NCBI GenBank assembly: GCA_002390525.1
Contig: DGPR01000037.1
Coordinates: 385-11,092, forward strand
Source of the DNA: Cellvibrionales bacterium UBA4435
GTDB lineage: Bacteria > Pseudomonadota > Gammaproteobacteria > Pseudomonadales > Porticoccaceae
Reading direction: 5' to 3'
Length of the DNA stretch: 10,708 nucleotides
How positions within the stretch are numbered: the first letter of the stretch is position 1; the number at the start of each line of letters is the position of its first letter. Of this stretch, positions 1 through 6,202 are shown piece by piece. The notes beneath the pieces were generated by a model. The model searched no databases. It was not told the DNA's origin and saw only the letters and a program-made list of their open reading frames with translations. A program made the translations under genes and the position numbers.

Positions 1-320
1 TTTTTCTAATTTTTTCACGTAAACCCAGCTTTTTTTACCGAACTTTATAAGGAACCATGGTTCTCTGATAATCCTCAACTTCATAGCAATCAATTTTAAT
101 AAATCCTTTTTAGTTACGCTAAATAAGATACCAAAAACCTTATGAGCTTTATTGCCAGTAAAATAAATAATCTGATGCGTCTTGTTTTGGTTAGATTTTA
201 AGACAGATAAATCTTTTATTTCTAACTGTTCGATATAATAGCCTTCGATAGTGCCTGTCCAGGTATTTCTAACTATACATTCACTTGTAGCAGCATTCTA
301 TACTAGAAAATTTTTTGCAT
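1..320 (-). pseudogene. Decayed or partial reading frame at the left edge
   Basis: On the minus strand a frame without stops runs from 297 to the window edge (99 codons), unusual for DNA this AT-rich; the other two frames are full of stops. It reads like a soluble protein, beginning NAATSECIVRNTWTGTIEG and containing THQIIYFTGNKAHKVFG. It has no ATG, GTG or TTG for about the first 70 codons, and a TAG stands just upstream at 298-300. A good ribosome site (AAGGA, 327-331) and ATG (318-320) lie where a start is expected, but in another frame that stops after five codons (MQKIF). I infer a gene whose signal-peptide region was lost by deletion or frameshift, or a sequencing error there. I do not recognise the product. 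The 3' end is outside the window. Confidence 0.35.
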
Positions 321-392
321 GGTTGTTCCTTTTTTATCTGTGAGATATAGTTATTAATATGGAATTTTTTATGGAAATTTATAAATATCAAA

Positions 393-533
393 TTATCGAG
401 ATTTTTGCTTATTTCTCTTACATCTCATTGAGCAGTACTTCACAGAAACCCAGTCTTTTTTCCATTTTTTTCGCCAACTAAAAGGCTTCTCACATATTAG
501 GCAAAATTTTTCTGGTAGATTTATTTTTTTCAA
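393..533 (-). CDS. DUF2256 family small zinc-ribbon protein (TTG start)
   Basis: A 46-residue protein matching DUF2256 from end to end. It has CLIC (residues 11-14), KPFSWRKKW (16-24), a tryptophan-containing linker, YCSMRC (33-38) and a short basic tail. The four cysteines (11, 14, 34, 38) form a CxxC...CxxxC pattern expected to bind zinc. The family is usually 40-60 residues long and has no known biochemical role. No ATG is available after the in-frame stop upstream. TTG at 531-533 is preceded by AAGGA (539-543) with a 5-base spacer, and the ribosome site lies inside the previous gene. The start overlaps the previous stop as TTGA, an arrangement typical of translational coupling. From memory, DUF2256 genes often sit near photolyase/cryptochrome-type genes; none is present here. 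The family call is firm, the start fairly firm. Confidence 0.85.
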   Translation of the reverse strand: MKKINLPEKFCLICEKPFSWRKKWKKDWVSVKYCSMRCKRNKQKSR

Positions 534-781
534 AATCTTCCTTCATGGCTTTTTTTTATACCATATTCTCTAAGGCAATTTTTTTTTATCCTCTTAGCTG
601 AATAGGCTGTGGGTGCTAATTTTGCTCTTTTTTCACATACCACATAATTCTTTTTATCTGTTAGCTTATCAGAACTAGATTGGCTTTTAGTATCTTTAGG
701 TAGGTTTTTGTCGTCCATACAGTATGCACTTATGGACGCTCCCACTAACAATACATATATAATTTTTTTAAAAGCAAACAT
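530..781 (-). CDS. Small basic secreted protein, function unknown
   Basis: An 83-residue protein with an N-terminal signal peptide: a basic start, a hydrophobic core IIYVLLVGASIS (residues 7-18), and probable cleavage near residues 19-21. The mature part is short and lysine-rich, with cysteines at about 49 and 69 that could form a disulfide in the periplasm. Two ATGs lie side by side. GGAG (787-790) is only 2 bases from the first (782-784) but 5 from the second (779-781), so I chose the second. The stop TGA overlaps the TTG start of the DUF2256 gene, so the two are probably translated together. It lies 84 bases downstream of the transpeptidase gene with no clear terminator between, so it may belong to that transcript. 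I do not recognise a family. A lipoprotein is unlikely because the residues before Cys21 do not form a normal lipobox. Confidence 0.6.
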   Translation of the reverse strand: MFAFKKIIYVLLVGASISAYCMDDKNLPKDTKSQSSSDKLTDKKNYVVCEKRAKLAPTAYSAKRIKKNCLREYGIKKSHEGRF

Positions 782-868
782 CATTTCTCCAGTGTACTAA
801 CTATTTATTTTACTGATATTAATATATGCATGCAGATCAATGCACCTAAAAAATACATAATTTAAAGC

Positions 869-2653
869 CTATCCGCCAACAGCAACACCCTCCCTTCTTG
901 GGTCCGAGCCACCATATATCTTGTCTTTCACCTCAATTATATTTAATCCTGAAAAGAACTCTTTTAAGTTAACTTTGTAGCCCATTTCTTCTAACGATTG
1001 CTTCATGTTTACCCTTCTTGTACCCGCCTCAATATCAAAATCACCAAATTTATTAATCGCATGTGGTATTGAAGCAGCTTCCTGTACGTTCATATCCCAA
1101 TCTAAGAGGCCAATAATGGCATTAAGCACAAAACCGATTATGTTGCTGCCCCCTGGGCTTCCGATAACATACACGGGTTTATTTTCCTTGAAAATAATTG
1201 TTGGGGACATTGATGATCGAGGTCTCTTCCCGGGCTCTATTCTGTTAGCAACTAACTTACCACCTGAATGACTTATGAATGAAAAATCTGTCAGCTCATT
1301 ATTTAGCAAGAAACCACTTTTTGTCATTAAGTTAGAGCCAAAGGAGCTTTCGATTGTGGATGTCATTGATAGGATATTTCCGTATTTATCAACAATAGAT
1401 ATATGAGAAGTTGATGGGAGCTCACGTGACATATCTGGATGGTAGTTTAATACAGTCTTTGTTTCGGGTATGCCTGGTCTGACTATTGGAATTTTGTATT
1501 TAGTATTTAGTAACCTACTCCGGTACTTAAGGTATTTTTTACTTAATAGCCCCTCAACTGGAACATCAATAAAATCATCGTCAGCCATATACAATGATCG
1601 ATCGGCAAAGGCTAATCTCGATGCTTCACCAATAATTCTCCATGTTTCTGGATTTGCTGATCCAAGCTGTGAAAGAGGAAAATTTTCAACTATTCCCAAT
1701 ATTTGATTAACTGTTACAGCGCCTGATGATGGTGGGCCCATGCCACAAATCTGGTAATCATGATAGGACGAGCAGACTGGTTTCTTTTCTTTTATCTCAT
1801 ATAACAATAGGTCCTTTTTTGACAAAAACTCAATAGTTGAGCTATCATTTACTGTAAATACAATATCGTCTGCAATTTCTCCTGAATAAAAAATATTAGC
1901 CCCATACATTGAAAATTTACTTAGTGTGTTTGCGTATGCTTTATTTCTATGGACCTGCCCAGCTCTGATTTGAACCCCATCAGGAATAAAGTAGTCTCTG
2001 GTTCTTTTTATTTTTGATATTGAGTCATAATTTCGCTCAATTGAGGAGCTTAGTTTTTTGGAAACTATAAAACCATTATCAGCTAGGCTAGTCGCCTCCT
2101 CAAACAATGAGGACCATTTGAGTTTTCCCCATCTTAAATAAGCCTGTTCAAGCAACGCTGGAGTGCCAGGTACTCCAACAGACCTACCTCCTAAAACAGC
2201 ATCTGCAAATTTTAGAGGACTTCCATCCTTGGTGAGAAATATAGAGGGTTTTACTTTTAATGGTGCTGTTTCTCTTCCATCAAGAGAGGTAATTTTTTTA
2301 CTACCATTATCATAATACAATAAGAACGCACCGCCACCCAAACCTGATGATTCTGGCTCAACTAACCCCAAAACGAGCTGTGCTGCAATCATTCCATCAA
2401 CTGCAGTACCTCCTTTTTCTAGAATTTTTGCTGCCGCCTTAGATGCTTGAATGTTTGCCGTAACAACCATCCAGTTATCTGCAGTAACAGGCAAACCCTC
2501 TTTTCTTAAATGCCCAGGCTTAATTTTACTTAATATATTTTGATGTTGTTTTTTTAATGAAAAAATTTCAGGATCTCGCTGATCAGGAATTTGTAAAGCA
2601 TATAAATTAAGCATGAAGCTCATAACTAATATTGCAATAATCGGTTTAATCAT
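869..2653 (-). CDS. ggt: Gamma-glutamyltranspeptidase (glutathione hydrolase)
   Basis: An N-terminal-nucleophile hydrolase that cleaves and transfers gamma-glutamyl groups from glutathione and related compounds, normally in the periplasm. Using the ATG at 2651-2653 it has 594 residues and opens with a signal peptide (MIKPIIAILVMSFMLNLYA). Family marks in order: PESSGLGGGAF, DGRETAP (its Arg, about 127, matches the substrate-carboxylate Arg of E. coli GGT), GMGPPSSGAVTVNQIL, then STSHISIVD. In that last motif the Thr at about 415 should be both the self-cleavage site and the nucleophile of the small subunit. SSMSP and the GSPGGS oxyanion loop follow, and the end is YGGSDPRREGVA. The length is normal, with no frameshift. 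An ATG at 2684-2686 is in frame but would place a charged stretch before the signal peptide and overlap the MORN gene, so I rejected it. The start lies 2 bases after the MORN stop with no strong ribosome site of its own, suggesting coupled translation. A cephalosporin-acylase-like specificity cannot be excluded. Confidence 0.93.
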   Translation of the reverse strand: MIKPIIAILVMSFMLNLYALQIPDQRDPEIFSLKKQHQNILSKIKPGHLRKEGLPVTADNWMVVTANIQASKAAAKILEKGGTAVDGMIAAQLVLGLVEPESSGLGGGAFLLYYDNGSKKITSLDGRETAPLKVKPSIFLTKDGSPLKFADAVLGGRSVGVPGTPALLEQAYLRWGKLKWSSLFEEATSLADNGFIVSKKLSSSIERNYDSISKIKRTRDYFIPDGVQIRAGQVHRNKAYANTLSKFSMYGANIFYSGEIADDIVFTVNDSSTIEFLSKKDLLLYEIKEKKPVCSSYHDYQICGMGPPSSGAVTVNQILGIVENFPLSQLGSANPETWRIIGEASRLAFADRSLYMADDDFIDVPVEGLLSKKYLKYRSRLLNTKYKIPIVRPGIPETKTVLNYHPDMSRELPSTSHISIVDKYGNILSMTSTIESSFGSNLMTKSGFLLNNELTDFSFISHSGGKLVANRIEPGKRPRSSMSPTIIFKENKPVYVIGSPGGSNIIGFVLNAIIGLLDWDMNVQEAASIPHAINKFGDFDIEAGTRRVNMKQSLEEMGYKVNLKEFFSGLNIIEVKDKIYGGSDPRREGVAVGG

Positions 2654-2655
2654 CA

Positions 2656-3363
2656 CTAATCTTCTGTCTTTTTTCCATCTCTCCATTCACATGCATACTC
2701 TTCACCATTTATATCAACAAAAGTACCTTTTCCGTGCTCTTTGTCGTTCATAAAGCTGCCGACGTATTTTCCAATACCTGGCTTAGTAAGCACACCCTCT
2801 CCGTTAGCTTTACCAAACTTATACTCACCAGAATAATTTCCACCATCGGGATATGTGTAGACTCCATAACCATGATATTCACCACTAAGAAATTCTCCTT
2901 TGTAGCTGGAACCATCGGGATAATTATATATACCCTTCCCTTGTTTTTTTCCCTCTATCCAGCTACCAGAATATTTATTTCCATCATCAAAAAATAGGAT
3001 TCCTTCCCCATGTTTTTTGTCATTCTTCCACTCACCCTCATACTTAGCTCCATTATCATCAATATAGGTTCCATAGCCATGCTTCTTGTCATTTCTCCAA
3101 TGACCCGTATATATATGTCCAATACTGTAAGCCATTACACCCTCACCACATGCATGTCCACTATCAAATTGACCTGTATATACACCAATGGTTGGATTAT
3201 TTAAAACCCCTTTTCCATGAAATGCACCCTTTTTAAACTCACCTTTATAAAATGTCCCGTTAGCTAAATATAAAGTACCCTGGCCGTTAATATGACCATC
3301 TTTCAATTCACCAATATATTTATCACCATTAGAAAGGGTTATAGTCTCTAAGATCTTTTTCAT
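2656..3363 (-). CDS. MORN-repeat protein
   Basis: A 235-residue protein built almost wholly of MORN repeats. From residue 16 there are nine full units of about 22-24 residues plus a shorter tenth (YACEWRDGKK), each following a Y-x-G-E-[FWY]-x-x-G-x-x-x-G-x-G pattern, for example YEGEWKNDKKHGEG. MORN repeats form elongated beta-hairpin solenoids that act as binding or scaffold surfaces; in bacteria their ligands are mostly unknown. No signal peptide or membrane segment is visible, so a cytoplasmic location is inferred. A GGG about 9 bases before the ATG is a weak ribosome site. The stop TAG is followed 2 bases later by the start of the gamma-glutamyltranspeptidase gene, so the two form an operon. 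The repeat number could vary between strains by recombination, although the DNA copies here are quite diverged. Confidence 0.9.
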   Translation of the reverse strand: MKKILETITLSNGDKYIGELKDGHINGQGTLYLANGTFYKGEFKKGAFHGKGVLNNPTIGVYTGQFDSGHACGEGVMAYSIGHIYTGHWRNDKKHGYGTYIDDNGAKYEGEWKNDKKHGEGILFFDDGNKYSGSWIEGKKQGKGIYNYPDGSSYKGEFLSGEYHGYGVYTYPDGGNYSGEYKFGKANGEGVLTKPGIGKYVGSFMNDKEHGKGTFVDINGEEYACEWRDGKKTED

Positions 3364-3472
3364 TTTTTATTACCCGTCAATCAGAGTTACTTTGTTTAAT
3401 ACAATTCTTCCCAATTTTGATATTATAACCCTTTGGATAACCGATAAATGATTAAGCCATTAAAAAATTAAT
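3364..3472. promoter_or_regulatory. Divergent spacer between the MORN-ggt operon and the Sel1 gene
   Basis: This 109-base AT-rich spacer separates two divergent genes, so promoters in both directions are expected. On the minus strand a perfect TATAAT hexamer (3422-3427) lies about 60 bases before the MORN start and could be a -10 box, but the -35 position shows no good match. For the plus strand the same segment offers TATTAT (3421-3426), about 47 bases before the Sel1 start. No clear operator was seen. The promoter assignment is inference. Confidence 0.3.
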
Positions 3473-4021
3473 ATGAAACTGAAAATACACTATTTCATTT
3501 TGCTTTTTGGATTAACCTCATATGCTTTTTCAAGCTCAGTATGTTCAAATCTTGATGAATGTAAAAAGCTAGCAGAATCTGGAGATAGTAATAGTCAGAT
3601 GGAGCTGGGGATGATCTATGCGACAGGTAATGGTGTCGAAAAAGACTTCACTAAAGCTAATGTTTGGTTTTTTGAGGCTGCTTTGCAGGGAAACAAAGAT
3701 GGTATGTTTAATATTGGAGTTTCATATCAAACAGGTTCAGGTATGGAAAAAAATCATAGGAAAGCAGTTGAATGGTATGAAAAAGCAAGCAAGCGAGGTC
3801 ATGAGAAAGCAAGCCTTGTTCTTGGAAATTTATTTTTTAAAGGAGAAGATAATCTCCGTGAAGAAAAAAATGAAACGATGGCATATTTATATTATAGGCT
3901 TGCCGCTGAACAAGGGAGCAAGGAGGCATTAGAGCTTATTGAGTTAATACATAGTAATATGCCGGAAACTGAAAAACTTAAATCAGATCATCTTTTTAGT
4001 TTGTTTATTCAAGAGTGGTGA
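3473..4021 (+). CDS. Exported Sel1-like repeat protein
   Basis: A 182-residue protein with a signal peptide (residues 1-20, core YFILLFGLTSYAF, cleavage near AFS-SS). Two cysteines follow soon after (24 and 30) and could form a disulfide. Three Sel1-like repeats come next: about 39-74, 75-110 and 111-149. They are recognisable from the pattern A-x-x-x-L-G-x-x-Y-x-x-G-x-G-V-x-K-D-x-x-K-A-x-x-W-x-x-x-A-A-x-x-G. SLR proteins form TPR-like alpha-alpha solenoids and act as protein-binding adaptors; in exported forms the partner is usually unknown. The third repeat carries a few extra residues (KGEDNLREEKNE). No strong ribosome site stands before the ATG, but the signal peptide begins right there. 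It is the first of a series of plus-strand ORFs ending at the DUF2237 terminator. The family call is secure, the role unknown. Confidence 0.88.
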   Translation: MKLKIHYFILLFGLTSYAFSSSVCSNLDECKKLAESGDSNSQMELGMIYATGNGVEKDFTKANVWFFEAALQGNKDGMFNIGVSYQTGSGMEKNHRKAVEWYEKASKRGHEKASLVLGNLFFKGEDNLREEKNETMAYLYYRLAAEQGSKEALELIELIHSNMPETEKLKSDHLFSLFIQEW

Positions 4022-4028
4022 AAACTCA

Positions 4029-4163
4029 GTGTTTAAAATTTTTTGGGTCCTAAATTTAATTTTTATTATTTTTTTTGCTCTTATTACTTTTGGTGCTGAT
4101 GATCTAAATGTTTATAAATTTCTTAACTTTAAGGTCATTGAGTTTTTAAATTGGCTATCATAG
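4029..4163 (+). CDS. Possible 44-residue membrane peptide (GTG start)
   Basis: A short frame opening at GTG 7 bases after the Sel1 stop and ending at TAG 4161-4163. It encodes one strongly hydrophobic helix (WVLNLIFIIFFALITFGA, residues 6-23) followed by a polar and aromatic tail (DDLNVYKFLNFKVIEFLNWL). That layout is typical of small single-pass membrane proteins. The ribosome site is poor. T-rich sequence produces hydrophobic translations by chance, so this is only a candidate. Its position, filling most of the gap between the Sel1 and DUF2237 genes on the same strand, is its best support. I recognise no family. Confidence 0.35.
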   Translation: MFKIFWVLNLIFIIFFALITFGADDLNVYKFLNFKVIEFLNWLS

Positions 4164-4168
4164 TAACT

Positions 4169-4246
4169 ATGAAATATCTGCAGAATATTAAAGCATTTGG
4201 TTTTCTGTCTTTAAGTTTATTATGCTCGGGAAAGTACGGATATTAA
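4169..4246 (+). CDS. Possible 25-codon leader ORF coupled to DUF2237
   Basis: ATG 4169-4171 opens a 25-codon frame (MKYLQNIKAFGFLSLSLLCS, then GKYGY) whose stop TAA (4244-4246) overlaps the chosen ATG of the DUF2237 gene as TAATG. The peptide looks like a bare signal peptide with a cysteine at 19, but Leu just before the cysteine is not a normal lipobox. It could be a translated leader that feeds ribosomes to DUF2237, the remnant of an exported protein, or chance. The ribosome site is weak. Confidence 0.25.
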   Translation: MKYLQNIKAFGFLSLSLLCSGKYGY

Positions 4247-4617
4247 TGGAAAAAAAAGTAAAAAATGTGCTGGGAACAGACTTAGAGTCATGCTGTTGTT
4301 CGCCTATGACTGGATTTTTGAGAAATGGTTATTGCGATACAAATGCTATGGATTATGGGACGCACATTGCTTGCGCCTTGATCACTAACGAGTTTCTCAA
4401 CTTTACAAGGTTAAAAGGAAACGATCTCACTACACCAATTACTGAGTGCGAATTTCCTGGGCTTAAAGCTGGCGATAAATGGTGTTTGTGCATACTACGA
4501 TGGAAAGAAGCGTACGAAGCTGGTGTCGCTCCACCTTTAAAGCTTGAGGCGACTCACGAGAAAGCATTGGAATATGTACCAAAATTAATTTTAGAGAAAT
4601 TCCGCACTAAAAAATAA
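4246..4617 (+). CDS. DUF2237 family protein
   Basis: With the ATG at 4246 this is 123 residues, matching DUF2237 along its length: KNVLGTDLESCCCSPMTGF (6-24), the YC-DTN segment, GTHIACALITNEFLNF, GNDLTTP, EFPGLKAGDKWCLCILRW (69-86), and EAYEAGVAPPLKLEATHEKAL near the end. It is cysteine-rich (16-18, 30, 43, 68, 80, 82) with no signal peptide, so a cytoplasmic protein with possible metal or redox use is an inference; the family has no assigned function. An in-frame ATG at 4222 would add eight residues not typical of the family. The later ATG overlaps the stop of a small upstream ORF. A strong terminator follows at once. Confidence 0.85.
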   Translation: MEKKVKNVLGTDLESCCCSPMTGFLRNGYCDTNAMDYGTHIACALITNEFLNFTRLKGNDLTTPITECEFPGLKAGDKWCLCILRWKEAYEAGVAPPLKLEATHEKALEYVPKLILEKFRTKK

Positions 4618-4650
4618 CGCTGATAATTATTTATCAATCGTTATTTTTTT
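4610..4650. terminator. Bidirectional intrinsic terminator
   Basis: The arms AAAATAACG (4611-4619) and CGTTATTTT (4639-4647) pair perfectly. Inside them TGATAA (4621-4626) pairs with TTATCA (4631-4636) around a TTAT loop, with a small internal bulge. A run of T follows on the plus strand, and the A run at the other end gives a T run on the minus strand. It overlaps the DUF2237 stop codon and can end transcription of that gene and also of the convergent transporter gene whose stop is at 4764. Confidence 0.85.
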
Positions 4651-4763
4651 AAGCGAGCGCATAAGCATTTGATTCTGATAACAATACTGTAAACCCTATA
4701 GAAAATATTAATAACACACAAACTTTAGAATTTAAGATTACATTCTAGAGGGCCAGTTGATAA

Positions 4764-5267
4764 TTAAAGTTTACGGCTTCGCAATATTATGAAAACAACA
4801 AACGCCCCTACTAGCTTACCTATTATAGACATTGTTATGTTTGGTGTCGTGAAAGCTCCGGGCACTATAGCTTGCGCCATAAATAAAAATATACTGGTAT
4901 CAATCGGAGCAGCCAAGGCCGATGATAATAAAACCCGAGATGATAGGCGCAATTTTGAAAACGTATAAAGCGCCCAGTCGACCAGTTCAGCAATAATAAA
5001 AGCAAACCCACTGGCTAATGCTAAATCAGCTCCAGTTGTCATGTAAGTTAGGCATAACCCAATAAACATGGCGATAAGCACTCTGTGGCCGATTTCGCGT
5101 TGAGAAAAATCACGAAATACTAAAACTAGACCAGTTATAATTGTTACTGGATTAAAAGCCCAACCAGGCAAAATTTCCCAAATTAAAGCCCAACTAAAGG
5201 TCCAATTTATAAATGGCACTAACAAAATATAAACTAACGTATATTTAACCGAGAATAGATTTCTCAT
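4764..5267 (-). CDS. VUT-family transporter (queuosine-precursor type)
   Basis: A 167-residue integral membrane protein with about six helices (roughly 8-30, 38-51, 62-78, 82-102, 111-131, 143-162). Features that point to the VUT/QPTR family, to which the E. coli queuosine-precursor importer YhhQ belongs, are the conserved RDFSQR turn (52-57), the helix ASGFAFIIAELVDWALYTF with its acidic E/D pair, PIDTSIFLF (121-129) and KLVGA near the end. Known members import preQ0 or preQ1 for tRNA queuosine synthesis. The substrate is inferred here, since no queuosine gene is in the window. The protein is at the short end of the family. Its ATG lies 2 bases after the stop of the upstream exported protein, so the two are co-transcribed and probably coupled. 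Confidence 0.7.
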   Translation of the reverse strand: MRNLFSVKYTLVYILLVPFINWTFSWALIWEILPGWAFNPVTIITGLVLVFRDFSQREIGHRVLIAMFIGLCLTYMTTGADLALASGFAFIIAELVDWALYTFSKLRLSSRVLLSSALAAPIDTSIFLFMAQAIVPGAFTTPNITMSIIGKLVGAFVVFIILRSRKL

Positions 5268-5269
5268 CC

Positions 5270-5743
5270 CTAATTCTTCAAATAGAATGATATGGGCTCA
5301 GAATAAGATATATACTTTCCTTTATCTTCTGTATTGCCAGTTGTGTAATCAATAATTTCTCCTAACATAAACCAGTTTTTTTTCTCTTCATTCCATTTAA
5401 CATCAAATTTTGTACTAGATAGATAGGTGCCTAGCTTCGCATCGTCAGTAAATCTTAAAATTGCTTTATTTGCTTCAGTATTACTGATAGAAAAACTATA
5501 CACCCAAACGTCTGTAGTAACATGTAGCGTATTAGCAGCTTTTTCTATGCCCGTTATACCATCAATCATTGATGGGACAAGCTCGGCTTGCTCCTTATCA
5601 TTAAAAACCTTACATCTCTGACTATAGGAAGATGATATAGCACAGAGAGGAAAGCCTGTGAGTACATCTTGTGGTGTCAAAAGAGGCTGCTCAGCAAAAC
5701 ATAGGGAAGAAGACAACAGAGCGATTATGGTTAGAATTTTCAT
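5270..5743 (-). CDS. Exported protein of unknown function
   Basis: A 157-residue protein with a clear signal peptide (MKILTIIALLSSSLCFA, cleavage before EQP). The mature part, about 140 residues, is soluble, with one pair of cysteines (34 and 44) likely bridged in the periplasm. Alternating hydrophobic stretches such as TDVWVYSFSIS and KWNEEKKNWFMLGEI suggest mostly beta structure. I recognise no domain. The gene begins 25 bases after the 3' end of tRNA-Phe on the same strand with no terminator between, so it may be expressed from the tRNA promoter. The next gene, a membrane transporter, starts 2 bases after its stop. A role alongside that transporter is possible but only inferred from position. 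Confidence 0.72.
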   Translation of the reverse strand: MKILTIIALLSSSLCFAEQPLLTPQDVLTGFPLCAISSSYSQRCKVFNDKEQAELVPSMIDGITGIEKAANTLHVTTDVWVYSFSISNTEANKAILRFTDDAKLGTYLSSTKFDVKWNEEKKNWFMLGEIIDYTTGNTEDKGKYISYSEPISFYLKN

Positions 5744-5768
5744 TTCGTATTAATCAGTAAAAATGAGA

Positions 5769-5844
5769 TGGTGCCCAGAGGTGGAATCGAACCACCGACA
5801 CGAGGATTTTCAATCCTCTGCTCTACCAACTGAGCTATCTGGGC
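5769..5844 (-). tRNA. tRNA-Phe (GAA)
   Basis: A 76-base tRNA on the minus strand with an encoded 3' CCA. The acceptor stem GCCCAGA pairs with TCTGGGC, and the discriminator base is A. The D arm is GCTC-AGTTGGTA-GAGC, the anticodon arm GAGGA-TTGAAAA-TCCTC with anticodon GAA (5809-5811), the variable loop GTGTC, and the T arm GGTGG-TTCGATT-CCACC. All stems are fully paired. Confidence 0.98.
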
Positions 5845-5880
5845 ATAAACCTATTGAGCGTACTCTTAAAACTGGCGGGT

Positions 5881-5909
5881 ATTAAACCTTCTCAACTTTA
5901 TGTCGTCAA
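5881..5909 (-). promoter_or_regulatory. Sigma-70 promoter of tRNA-Phe
   Basis: On the minus strand TTGACG (5904-5909) and TTTAAT (5881-5886) are separated by exactly 17 bases. The following bases are GC-rich (ACCCGCC), the type of discriminator seen at stable-RNA promoters under stringent control. Transcription would start near 5874, about 30 bases before the mature tRNA. A 13-base palindrome CACTATAATAGTG (5910-5922) abuts the -35 box and could be an operator, or a weak hairpin at the end of yggX. Confidence 0.7.
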
Positions 5910-5926
5910 CACTATAATAGTGAAAA

Positions 5927-6199
5927 TTATATTTTTGGTGGTATGTAGCCTTCGATCTGATCTATTTCATCGCCTGAAAAAAACTTTTCTCTTTGTTCGT
6001 TAATATAAGTTCGAGCTGAAATATCCATCATATTTAAATGTTTCTCATTAATTATTCGAGTCTGATGTTCAAGCCAATCATTCCATGCTCTCTTTGATAT
6101 ACTATCAAAAATTTCTATTCCCTTTGGACCCGGGAAAGGTGGAGTATCTAAACCCTCTAGCTCTTTCCCTATTTTTTTACAAACCACCATGCGCGCCAT
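5927..6199 (-). CDS. yggX: Fe(2+)-trafficking / oxidative-damage protection protein YggX
   Basis: A 90-residue cytoplasmic protein matching YggX over its full length. It has VVCKKIGKELEGLDTPPFPG with the conserved Cys at 7, then GIEIFDSISKRAWNDWLEHQT, INEKHLNMMD and the closing IEGYIPP. YggX helps protect iron-sulfur clusters and is implicated in Fe(II) handling. Its gene commonly follows mutY, whose product carries a [4Fe-4S] cluster. Here the ATG lies 3 bases after the mutY stop, with AAGG about 9 bases upstream located within the end of mutY. It is the last gene of the asmA-mutY-yggX operon. Confidence 0.96.
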   Translation of the reverse strand: MARMVVCKKIGKELEGLDTPPFPGPKGIEIFDSISKRAWNDWLEHQTRIINEKHLNMMDISARTYINEQREKFFSGDEIDQIEGYIPPKI

Positions 6200-6202
6200 A
6201 TG

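Noticed and set aside
73..120. Alternative minus-strand frame with GFIKIDCYEVEDYQ as the end of a second protein
   Set aside because: It is only about 24 codons between stops and overlaps the longer open frame; no support beyond a vague resemblance.
21..460. Similar AAACCCAG plus T-run strings at 21-37 and 446-461 as a direct repeat
   Set aside because: The match is short and imperfect, one copy codes for part of DUF2256, and T runs are common here; chance resemblance is enough.
1005..1706. Plus-strand open frames opposite the transpeptidase gene
   Set aside because: They lie antisense to a full-length, clearly conserved gene and show no family features.
2654..2686. Earlier ATG for the transpeptidase, adding 11 residues
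   Set aside because: It would put a highly charged stretch in front of the signal peptide and overlap the MORN gene; the ATG at 2651-2653 gives a normal signal peptide.
2734..3204. Plus-strand hydrophobic open frames opposite the MORN gene
   Set aside because: They are mirror readings of the Gly/Tyr-rich repeat codons; the minus-strand frame is unmistakable.
3618..3932. Second plus-strand frame inside the Sel1 gene
   Set aside because: Out of frame with the Sel1 repeats and without a ribosome site or recognisable domain.
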